DNA from: DAOTXS01 sp034435055
Lineage (GTDB): Bacteria; Chloroflexota; Anaerolineae; UBA4142
Assembly (NCBI GenBank): GCA_034435055.1
Contig: DAOTXS010000076.1
Coordinates: 109,078 to 173,077 of the forward strand
DNA length: 64,000 nucleotides
Direction of reading: 5' to 3'
The notes under the pieces are model-generated. The model was given only the letters and a program-made list of their open reading frames with translations. It searched no databases and was not told where the DNA came from. Positions within the stretch are counted from its first letter, which is position 1. Each line of letters begins with the position of its first letter. The position numbers were made by a program, and so were the translations under genes. Shown in pieces: positions 1 to 6,470 of this stretch.

Positions 1-1
1 G

Positions 2-145
2 AACGCGGACAGGCACGATCCGGTCGGTCTTTATCTCGGCACGACCGGTGGCGAAGTATGGGCAAGCCGCAATGAAGGCGCATTGTGGACGCGGCTATTG
101 ACATCGCTCCCGGAAATTTATTCTGTGCGCGCGGTGGAGTTATAA
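2..145 (+). CDS. BNR/YCF48-like repeat protein, C-terminal end (partial)
   Basis: An open frame enters from the left edge and stops at TAA 143-145, giving 47 residues. It contains GLYLGTTGGEVWASRNEG, the pattern of a beta-propeller blade in BNR (sialidase-like) or YCF48-like proteins, where a Gly-Thr strand is followed by a short loop and an Asp/Glu-Gly turn. The rest of the gene lies outside the window. In my recollection such propeller genes are often followed in Chloroflexota by a MoaD/ThiS-like gene, as here, but a shared function is unknown. The family call is likely; catalytic activity cannot be judged. Confidence 0.6.
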   Translation, partial: NADRHDPVGLYLGTTGGEVWASRNEGALWTRLLTSLPEIYSVRAVEL

Positions 146-157
146 AACCTCGTTTGT

Positions 158-290
158 TGTTGCGAGCGACGCAAGGAGCGAAGCAATCTCTCAAGGGAAT
201 CCAAGAATCGAAATTGCGTTTGCAAGCCAAGTACATTTTTCGGAAATTTGAGAGATTGCTTTGTCGCAAAAAACGCTCCTCGCAATGACA
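158..290. repeat. REP-A palindromic element, copy 1
   Basis: The left arm (about 158-200: TTGCGAGC, GGAGCGAAGCAATCTC) is complementary to the right arm (about 247-290: GAGATTGCTTTGTCGC, CTCCTCGCAATGACA). About 46 nt of unrelated sequence separates the arms. The same arms recur near 15816, 19908, 38472 and 43093. It lies directly against the start of the MoaD-like gene. Confidence 0.8.
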
Positions 291-303
291 AATGGATAAA
301 TTC

Positions 304-591
304 ATGCAAATCCACATTCCCACGCCCCTCCGTTCGTACACTCGGCAAAGTATTGTTCAGGCAAATGGCGCGACGCTGGCGGAACTGCTCAACGATTTGG
401 AGCGGCAATTTCCGGGCATTCGCTTTCGGATGATCAATGAACAGGACGAAATCCGCGAGCATATAAAAATTTTTGTGAACCAGCGGATCGTCCAGGATTT
501 GCGCGAACAGTTGAAACCAGACGACCAAGTGCGGCTCATTATGGCGATTAGTGGTGGGGCATCGCGCGAGCGTGTTCGGGACAACCTCTGA
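304..591 (+). CDS. MoaD/ThiS family small sulfur-carrier-like protein
   Basis: A 95-residue protein beginning MQIHIPTPLRSYT, with a beta-grasp pattern ending in LIMAISGG. The family carries sulfur as a thiocarboxylate on a C-terminal Gly-Gly for molybdopterin, thiamin or related syntheses. Here the Gly-Gly (about residues 84-85) is not terminal: about ten residues (ASRERVRDNL) follow, so a protease would have to expose it, or the protein is not a classical carrier. An ATG at 292 in the same frame is an alternative start. Neither start has a good ribosome site, and the REP-A element ends 2 nt before the earlier one. No adenylyltransferase partner is visible nearby. Confidence 0.72.
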   Translation: MQIHIPTPLRSYTRQSIVQANGATLAELLNDLERQFPGIRFRMINEQDEIREHIKIFVNQRIVQDLREQLKPDDQVRLIMAISGGASRERVRDNL

Positions 592-651
592 CCAGATTTT
601 GACTTGCCGCGCACGCGGTTTGGACTTGGATTTTTTATACTTGTACCAACT

Positions 652-673
652 GGTTCACTGATGGGGGTGAACC
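652..673 (+). promoter_or_regulatory. Leader stem-loop upstream of the nonahaem cytochrome
   Basis: A perfect 7-bp stem GGTTCAC/GTGAACC encloses the loop TGATGGGG. It lies just after a weak -10-like TATACT at 636-641 and before the terminator-like hairpin at 714. A T-G closing wobble would leave the hexaloop GATGGG. It may be the first half of an attenuator for the cytochrome operon; no convincing -35 was found. Confidence 0.45.
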
Positions 674-713
674 TTCTGCGTGTTAAGACAAAGAAGTCGA
701 TGAGGTTGCAGTT

Positions 714-745
714 GCCTCTCTGCTTCGATGGAGAGGCATTTTTTC
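714..745 (+). terminator. Intrinsic terminator, probably a leader attenuator
   Basis: The stem GCCTCTC/GAGAGGC with a 10-nt loop is followed by ATTTTTTCATTTTT. It ends about 10 nt before the ribosome site of the nonahaem cytochrome gene and 120 nt after the previous stop, so it looks more like a leader terminator than the end of the MoaD transcript. Confidence 0.7.
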
Positions 746-764
746 ATTTTTCTGGGAGATGATT

Positions 765-1880
765 ATGCAACAACGATGGTTTGGTCTTGTCATCGTATTC
801 GCATTGATAGCGGCGCTGACAATTCTCTTTGCGCCAGCGGTACGCGCGGACAGCCCCACTGATGCGCCAAATCCGGCGGTCGTCGAAAATCAAGTGTGTC
901 TCAGTTGCCACAGCAACAAAGACCTGTCGATGAAATTGCCCGGCGGCGAAACGCTCTCTCTTTACACTGACGCCGCCGCGTTCAATGCCTCGGTCCACGG
1001 CAAACAGGGACAACGGTGCACCGCTTGCCACGTCAACATCGAGGGCTATCCGCATCCTATAACAACGGCGCGCACCATCCGCGATTTCTCTCTCCAGATG
1101 TACGGGATTTGCCGCCAGTGTCACGAACAAGTTTATCAACAACAACTCGATTCCATGCACGCCAAAGAGATCGCCGCCGGCAACAAGGATGCGGCAGTCT
1201 GCACCGATTGCCACACCGCGCATTACGTTACTAATCCCCATAATCCTCGTTCTGCCATTCCGCAAACGTGTCGCAAGTGCCATAGTCTCATCTTCGATCA
1301 GTACAAGAGCAGTGTGCACGGTTCCGCGTTGCTCGATCAGTCGAATCCGGATGTGCCCACCTGCGTCGATTGTCATGGTGTTCACACGATTCCCGATCCG
1401 CGCACGGCAGCTTTCCGCCTGAAATCGCCGGCGATGTGTGCGACCTGCCACACCGATAAAGCCAAGATGAAGAAATACAATCTCTCGACTAACGTGATGA
1501 ACAGTTACGTCGCCGATTTTCACGGCACAACAGTCGAGTTGTTCGTCAAAGAATCGCCCGACGCGCCAACTAACAAAGCGGTTTGCTACGATTGCCATGG
1601 CATTCACGATATTCGCAGTACGCAAGACCCTAAATCGTCCGTCGTCAAAGAAAATCTGCTCAAGACGTGCCAACAATGTCACCCGGACGCGACCGCGGAT
1701 TTTCCGGCATCGTGGATGAGTCATTACGATGCGAGCCCCACCAAATATCCGGCGGTCTACTACGTCAATCTCTTTTACACGATCTTCATTCCGGTCATCA
1801 TCGGTGGGATGTTGGGATTTGTCGTTTTGGATGCCGGACGCCGGGTGCTGAATCGCTTCAATAAATCGGGGAGAGCATAG
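765..1880 (+). CDS. Nonahaem c-type cytochrome with C-terminal membrane anchor
   Basis: A 371-residue protein with an N-terminal signal segment ending near AVRADS. Nine CxxCH haem motifs (CLSCH, CTACH, CRQCH, CTDCH, CRKCH, CVDCH, CATCH, CYDCH, CQQCH) lie between about residues 45 and 306. One transmembrane helix follows at about 336-355 with a short basic cytoplasmic tail. This is a cytochrome c3-like electron carrier on the outer face of the membrane. The ATG at 765 sits 6 nt after GGGAG; the in-frame ATG at 759 directly abuts that site and is less likely. The next gene starts 2 nt after the stop and encodes a haem b membrane protein, so the pair probably forms a quinol- or quinone-linked complex. 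The electron acceptor is unknown. Confidence 0.85.
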   Translation: MQQRWFGLVIVFALIAALTILFAPAVRADSPTDAPNPAVVENQVCLSCHSNKDLSMKLPGGETLSLYTDAAAFNASVHGKQGQRCTACHVNIEGYPHPITTARTIRDFSLQMYGICRQCHEQVYQQQLDSMHAKEIAAGNKDAAVCTDCHTAHYVTNPHNPRSAIPQTCRKCHSLIFDQYKSSVHGSALLDQSNPDVPTCVDCHGVHTIPDPRTAAFRLKSPAMCATCHTDKAKMKKYNLSTNVMNSYVADFHGTTVELFVKESPDAPTNKAVCYDCHGIHDIRSTQDPKSSVVKENLLKTCQQCHPDATADFPASWMSHYDASPTKYPAVYYVNLFYTIFIPVIIGGMLGFVVLDAGRRVLNRFNKSGRA

Positions 1881-1882
1881 CC

Positions 1883-3385
1883 ATGAGCGAACAAAAACAG
1901 TACGTCCGATTCAGCGTTGCCCAACGCATCGAACATTGGGCGCAAATGCTCTCGTTCTCCTTGTTGGCTTTGACTGGTTTGCCGCAAAAGTTTGCCGGTG
2001 AAGGTTGGGCAGAAGCGATGATCGGCATAATGGGCGGGATCGAGTTCGTTCGAAACATTCATCACCTTGCGGCGGCGGTGATGGCGTTGGCGTGTATTTA
2101 TCACGTGATCGCGGTGGCTTATAAAGTCTTTGTTCTCCGCGTACGTTGGACGATGTTTCCCCGACTCGATGACTTGCTGGATGCGCTCGATACGGTGCGT
2201 TACAATTTGGGACTCACCAAAGAACGTCCTCAACTCGATCGGTTTTCTTTTGAAGAGAAAGCCGAGTACTGGGCGTTTGTGTGGGGTGCAGTCGTAATGG
2301 GTTTGACCGGCTTTATGATGTGGAATCCTATCAACACGGCGCGTTTCGTTCCCGGTGATCTGATTCCTGCCGCCAAAGCCGCACACGGCGGCGAAGCGTT
2401 GCTCGCCGTGCTAGCGATTATCGTCTGGCATTTTTACAGTGTCCATCTCAAAGTGTTCAACAAAGCGATGTTCACCGGAAAACTGAGCGAACACGAGATG
2501 GCACACGAACATAGTTTGGAATTGGAACGCATCAATTCTGGCAAAGTCGATCCGCGCCCCGCGCCCGACGTCATCAAGAATCGCGAACGCTGGTTTATCC
2601 CGGTTGCATCGATTTCTGCCGTTGGGATGCTTGTCGTTTTGTATCTTTTCTTGACGTACGAAAGTACGGCGATCACCACATTGCCCAAACGCGCAACGGT
2701 TCAATCATTTGCGCCGATTACGTTGACCCCCACACCGCGCGCCGGCGCACCGACGGCGGTTAGTGCCGTCAAGCCGTTGCCGGTCAGCCACGAAGGTCGA
2801 ACGACGTGCAATAACTGTCATGCGAATAATATCGGTCCCAAGAATCCCGCCGATCACGCCGGTAGAACGGATGCCACTTGCTCAGCGTGCCACAAGTTTG
2901 CAAGCCAGGCACCGGCAACTAAACCAGCGGCGGCAGGCACACCTGCACCAACAGCCGCGCCAGCGACGAGTGGTGGATTGAAACCACTGCCTGCGAATCA
3001 CGAAGGCCGGACGACGTGTAACGTCTGCCATGAAACTGGCGCGGCAGGTCCCAAGAACCCGGCGGATCACGCCGGGCGGCAAGATGCAACCTGCATCGCT
3101 TGTCACAAGTTTGCCGGCTCGTCTGCGCCGGCGGCAACGACTGCGCCTGCCGCCACGAAACCGCCTGCCAGCAGTAGCAGTGCGCCCGCCGCAACCGCCG
3201 TACCCACCAAAGCATCGGTCTCTTCATCGAGCGCAAGCGGTGGTATCAAACCCTTGCCAGCGAGTCATGCCGGGCGGACAACCTGCAACGTTTGTCATGA
3301 AACGGGCGCGATGGGTCCCAAGAATCCCGCCGATCACGCCGGGCGCGCGGATCCAACCTGTGTGGCGTGCCACAAAATGCCGTAA
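1883..3385 (+). CDS. Cytochrome b fused to three di-haem c modules
   Basis: A 500-residue protein. The first ~200 residues hold four hydrophobic helices with candidate haem b ligands (EHW near 17, IHH near 60, YHV near 75, WHFYSVH near 184), as in the b subunits of hydrogenases and formate dehydrogenases. A fifth helix (about 238-258) leads to an external tail. The tail carries three copies (about 296-338, 366-410, 455-500) of a module with KPLP.H.GRTTCN.CH, then GPKNPADHAGR, then TC.ACHK, joined by Ala/Pro/Thr/Ser linkers. That gives six c haems. The same module ends the 14-haem protein at 61643-63718. Likely role: passing electrons between the membrane quinone pool and the nonahaem partner. 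The exact reaction is not known. Confidence 0.8.
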   Translation: MSEQKQYVRFSVAQRIEHWAQMLSFSLLALTGLPQKFAGEGWAEAMIGIMGGIEFVRNIHHLAAAVMALACIYHVIAVAYKVFVLRVRWTMFPRLDDLLDALDTVRYNLGLTKERPQLDRFSFEEKAEYWAFVWGAVVMGLTGFMMWNPINTARFVPGDLIPAAKAAHGGEALLAVLAIIVWHFYSVHLKVFNKAMFTGKLSEHEMAHEHSLELERINSGKVDPRPAPDVIKNRERWFIPVASISAVGMLVVLYLFLTYESTAITTLPKRATVQSFAPITLTPTPRAGAPTAVSAVKPLPVSHEGRTTCNNCHANNIGPKNPADHAGRTDATCSACHKFASQAPATKPAAAGTPAPTAAPATSGGLKPLPANHEGRTTCNVCHETGAAGPKNPADHAGRQDATCIACHKFAGSSAPAATTAPAATKPPASSSSAPAATAVPTKASVSSSSASGGIKPLPASHAGRTTCNVCHETGAMGPKNPADHAGRADPTCVACHKMP

Positions 3386-3405
3386 CATTTTTCTCCCTCC
3401 TTCTG

Positions 3406-3441
3406 CACTCCCTCGTCGCAAGACGGGGGAGTGTATTTTGT
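3406..3441 (+). terminator. Terminator of the cytochrome operon
   Basis: The 12-bp stem CACTCCCTCGTC/GACGGGGGAGTG (one wobble) with a GCAA loop is followed by TATTTTGT. It starts 20 nt after the stop of the cytochrome b gene and just before the ArsR promoter. Confidence 0.8.
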
Positions 3442-3446
3442 CCGGC

Positions 3447-3474
3447 TTGACAATCTGTAGCGATTCAGTATAAT
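3447..3474 (+). promoter_or_regulatory. Sigma70-type promoter of the ArsR-metal ATPase operon
   Basis: A consensus TTGACA at 3447-3452 and TATAAT at 3469-3474 are separated by 16 bp. Transcription would begin near 3481, inside the operator palindrome. Confidence 0.85.
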
Positions 3475-3480
3475 GCAAAC

Positions 3481-3500
3481 ACTTGAACAACTATTCAAGT
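3481..3500. promoter_or_regulatory. ArsR/SmtB-type operator
   Basis: A perfect 7-bp inverted repeat ACTTGAA/TTCAAGT with a 6-bp spacer lies at the predicted transcription start. ArsR/SmtB repressors typically bind TGAA...TTCA palindromes at such positions, so autorepression relieved by metal is likely. Confidence 0.75.
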
Positions 3501-3512
3501 ATGGAGCAACCA

Positions 3513-3896
3513 ATGATCCGTGATGTGTGCGATGTGCAAAGCGTCAACCAAGTTCAAGTCCGCCGTGTGCAAAAACAAATGCCCGATGCAACAACGCTCC
3601 ACCAAGTTGCGGATATTTTTGCCACGCTGGGTGATCCTACACGCGCCCGCATCGTCTTTGCGTTATCCCAATCAGAGTTATGTGTTTGCGATCTTGCCGT
3701 TCTGCTCAACATGACATTGTCCGCCGTGTCGCATCAGTTACGCATCTTGCGTCACATGGGACTGGTCAAGTTTCGTAAAATGGGGCGTATGGCGTACTAT
3801 TCGCTTGACGATGAACATGCCAGCGAACTCTTGGCGCAGGCTTTGGAACACGTTGAACATGGCATTCAGGGACAAGTCCGCCGAGTGCGCAAGTAA
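3513..3896 (+). CDS. ArsR/SmtB-family metal-responsive repressor
   Basis: A 127-residue winged-helix repressor. The recognition region holds ELCVCDLAVLL, the alpha-3 metal box pattern (ELCVCD) of SmtB/CadC/CmtR-type sensors, followed by SAVSHQLRILRHMGLV and the wing. The ATG at 3513 is preceded by GGAG at 6-nt spacing; a TTG at 3483 and an ATG at 3501 are in frame, but the TTG lies inside the operator. It heads an operon with a YnfA-like membrane protein and a P1B ATPase, and the operator over the start site points to autoregulation. The metal could be Cd, Pb, Zn or Cu and cannot be fixed from sequence. Confidence 0.88.
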   Translation: MIRDVCDVQSVNQVQVRRVQKQMPDATTLHQVADIFATLGDPTRARIVFALSQSELCVCDLAVLLNMTLSAVSHQLRILRHMGLVKFRKMGRMAYYSLDDEHASELLAQALEHVEHGIQGQVRRVRK

Positions 3897-3975
3897 ATGA
3901 AAATCGACAGAAATGACTCAAGTTTACCCTAGCTCAAACGAGGCAAGTGATTGACACGAACCATCGGAGAAAAAA

Positions 3976-4323
3976 ATGCAAATTGAAATTGTTGCAGTTG
4001 TGAAATCGCTTGCCTTATTCGCGCTCGCCGGTCTCGCCGAAATTGGCGGAGGATATTTGGTCTGGCAGTGGTTGCGCGAAGGCAAAGGAATATTGCTGGG
4101 CGTTGTCGGTGGCGTGATCCTAGTCCTCTACGGGATCATTCCCACATTTCAAAGCGAATCCGCCTTTGGGCGCGTTTATGCGGCGTACGGAGGCATTTTT
4201 ATCGTGCTTTCAATTCTCTGGGGTATGCTCTTTGATCATTGGCGACCGGATCGCTTTGATCTGGTTGGCGGGGCGATTGCGCTGGGTGGTGTCGCGATTA
4301 TTTTATGGGGTAGGCAATTTTAA
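3976..4323 (+). CDS. YnfA/UPF0060 family small membrane protein
   Basis: A 115-residue, four-helix membrane protein containing AEIGGGYLVWQWLREGKG and RVYAAYGGIFIVLSILWG, the conserved segments of the UPF0060 (YnfA) family. The family's length is usually about 108. YnfA proteins resemble small multidrug-resistance transporters, but their substrates are poorly known. The stop is 1 nt before the ATG of the metal ATPase, so the two are co-translated. The position between a metal sensor and a metal pump suggests a role in the same metal stress. Confidence 0.88.
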   Translation: MQIEIVAVVKSLALFALAGLAEIGGGYLVWQWLREGKGILLGVVGGVILVLYGIIPTFQSESAFGRVYAAYGGIFIVLSILWGMLFDHWRPDRFDLVGGAIALGGVAIILWGRQF

Positions 4324-4324
4324 G

Positions 4325-6424
4325 ATGATTCAAACCGCTGAACTCACCATTAAAGGGATGGATTGCGCCGAGTGCGCTACCCACATCGAAGAGCGCTTGC
4401 GCAAGATCGATGGTGTGCAAACAGCGCAAGTTTTTCTCGCCGCCGAAAAAGGCGTGATCACGTTCGACCCGGCACGCGCAAACCTGACCGCGTTTGCTAG
4501 TGCGATTGGTGAATTGGGTTATCGAACGGAACTGTCTAACATTGCGTCGCAAAAAAATAATCGCTGGGTTGAGTTTGCCGGCATCGCCCGTTTTGCGTTC
4601 ATTGCGGCAGTTGCCGGGTTGGCGCTTGTCGGCATCCTTGTCGAGCGCTTGGGAATTTTGAATGGCGTTGTTGCGCAAATTCCTGCGCCCATCGTCGTTC
4701 TGGCAATTCTTGTCGGCGGCTATCCGATTTTCAAAAGTGCATTGCTTGCCGCGCGCGCGCGCCAGATCAACGCCGATCTGTTGATGACTGTCGCGATCAC
4801 TGGCGCATCGATCCTCGGTGAATTTATGTCCGCCGCGCTCATCGTCTTTTTTATGAACATCGCGCATTTCTTGGAAAATTTTACGACCGAAAGATCGCGC
4901 GCGGCGATTCGTCAGCTCATCGTACTTGCGCCCAAGACCGCACGCATCAAACGCAATGGCGCAGAAATCGAAATTCCGATCGATCACCTGCACGCGCACG
5001 ACACGATGATCGTTCGTCCCGGCGAACGCTTGCCCGCCGATGGCGTCGTCGTCGATGGTGTGAGCGCGGTCGATCAATCACCGATCACCGGCGAATCGAT
5101 GCCGGTCGAAAAATGCGCTGGCGATGCGGTGTTCGCCGGGAGTGTAAATCAGCGCGGTGTGTTGCAAGTCAACGTTACGCGCGTCGGGCGTGATTCGATG
5201 CTGGGAAAAATTATCCGGCTCGTGGAAGAAGCGGAAGCCGCCAAAGCGCCGGTGCAAAAATTCGCTGATCATTACAGCGCGCTCTATTTGCCGGTCGTCA
5301 TCGGCGCGGCGGTGTTAACGTTTCTGGTTACGCGCAATCCAACGAACGCGATTGCCGTACTCGTCGTTGCGTGTCCGTGCGCGATTGCGCTGGCGACGCC
5401 GCTTGCGGTGGTGGCGAGTGTTGGGCGTGCGGCGCGCCAGGGTATTCTCATCAAAGGTGGATTGTATCTCGAATCGTTGGCAAAAGTTGATACGTTGGTG
5501 ATGGATAAGACCGGCACGTTGACGTTTGGCAAACCGAAAGTGACGGACATTCAAGCTGCAAGTTCCAAGTTCCAAGTTTCAGAGTTACTCCGACTGGCGG
5601 CGGCGGCGGAAAAATTTTCTGAGCATCCGCTCGCGTCGGCAATTTTGGAAGCGGCGAACACGCGCGGTATTACCATCGACGCGCCCAGTTCGTTCGAGGT
5701 GATTGCCGGGCAAGGTGTGATCGCGCAAGTCAACGGAGACCAAATAGCTTTCGGCAATCAACACCTGATGGACGAGCGCGGGATTGTTATCGGTGCGGAA
5801 CTGCGCGCGCGCGCGGCGGAGTTGGAACGCGAAGGCAAAACGGTGATGTTGTTGTCGTCGAATTCACACGCCGCCGGGCTGATTGCCGTTGCTGATCAAG
5901 TGCGCGCGCAAGTGCCGGACGCGCTCAAGCGGTTGCAATCGCTGGGCATCCAGCGAATGATCTTGTTGACCGGCGATAATCAACGCGTTGCGTCTGCACT
6001 CGCACAAAAACTCGGTGTGGAATTTCGCGCGGAGATGTTGCCGGAAAACAAAATCGAGTTCATCCGCGAGTTGCAACGCAAAGGTCATCGCGTTGCTATG
6101 ATTGGTGATGGCATCAACGACGCGCCCGCGCTTGCGCAAGCGGATGTAGGCATTGCGATGGGCGTTGCCGGCACAGACGTGGCGATGGAAGCGGCGCACA
6201 TTGCTTTGATGACCGACGAATGGGAAAATGTGCCCGCGGCGATTCGCTTGGCGCGCCGCGCGTTTCGCACGATTCAACAAAACATCGCGTTTGGTTTGCT
6301 GTTCAACCTCGCCGGGCTGACGCTTGCCTCGACCGGGATTTTGACGCCGGTGATGGCGGCGGCGGCACAGTCGTTGCCGGATGTGGCGGTCTTTATCAAT
6401 TCATCGAAATTGTTGCGCAAGTAA
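4325..6424 (+). CDS. P1B-type heavy-metal-transporting ATPase
   Basis: A 699-residue pump. An N-terminal metal-binding domain has GMDCAEC (residues 11-17). The TGES actuator loop, the membrane metal site CPC (about 350-352), the phosphorylation motif DKTGT (Asp about 394), SEHPLA of the nucleotide domain and GDGINDAP (about 594) are all present, so it should be active. It exports a soft metal from the cytoplasm. The last helices read FNLAGLTLASTGILTP and SLPDVAVFINSSKLL. These lack the DxG of ZntA-type Zn/Cd pumps and are not typical CopA either, so the ion is left open. It is controlled from the ArsR promoter at 3447. An upstream in-frame extension to 4166 is rejected because it overlaps the YnfA gene. 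Confidence 0.9.
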   Translation: MIQTAELTIKGMDCAECATHIEERLRKIDGVQTAQVFLAAEKGVITFDPARANLTAFASAIGELGYRTELSNIASQKNNRWVEFAGIARFAFIAAVAGLALVGILVERLGILNGVVAQIPAPIVVLAILVGGYPIFKSALLAARARQINADLLMTVAITGASILGEFMSAALIVFFMNIAHFLENFTTERSRAAIRQLIVLAPKTARIKRNGAEIEIPIDHLHAHDTMIVRPGERLPADGVVVDGVSAVDQSPITGESMPVEKCAGDAVFAGSVNQRGVLQVNVTRVGRDSMLGKIIRLVEEAEAAKAPVQKFADHYSALYLPVVIGAAVLTFLVTRNPTNAIAVLVVACPCAIALATPLAVVASVGRAARQGILIKGGLYLESLAKVDTLVMDKTGTLTFGKPKVTDIQAASSKFQVSELLRLAAAAEKFSEHPLASAILEAANTRGITIDAPSSFEVIAGQGVIAQVNGDQIAFGNQHLMDERGIVIGAELRARAAELEREGKTVMLLSSNSHAAGLIAVADQVRAQVPDALKRLQSLGIQRMILLTGDNQRVASALAQKLGVEFRAEMLPENKIEFIRELQRKGHRVAMIGDGINDAPALAQADVGIAMGVAGTDVAMEAAHIALMTDEWENVPAAIRLARRAFRTIQQNIAFGLLFNLAGLTLASTGILTPVMAAAAQSLPDVAVFINSSKLLRK

Positions 6425-6438
6425 TCCACCAAAAATTC

Positions 6439-6470
6439 GGGGCGATGCATTTTGCATCGCCCCGTGATTT
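6439..6470. terminator. Bidirectional terminator
   Basis: A perfect hairpin GGGGCGATGCA/TGCATCGCCCC with a TTT loop has T-rich sequence on the plus side (GTGATTTTTA) and A-rich CCAAAAATTC on the other. It serves the convergent ATPase and clpC genes. Confidence 0.85.

Noticed and set aside
744..1724. A 326-codon open frame opposite the nonahaem cytochrome
   Set aside because: The plus strand has nine CxxCH motifs and a signal peptide; the antisense frame has no recognisable features.
4325..6424. Naming the pump zntA or copA
   Set aside because: The last helices do not match either signature, so no symbol was given.
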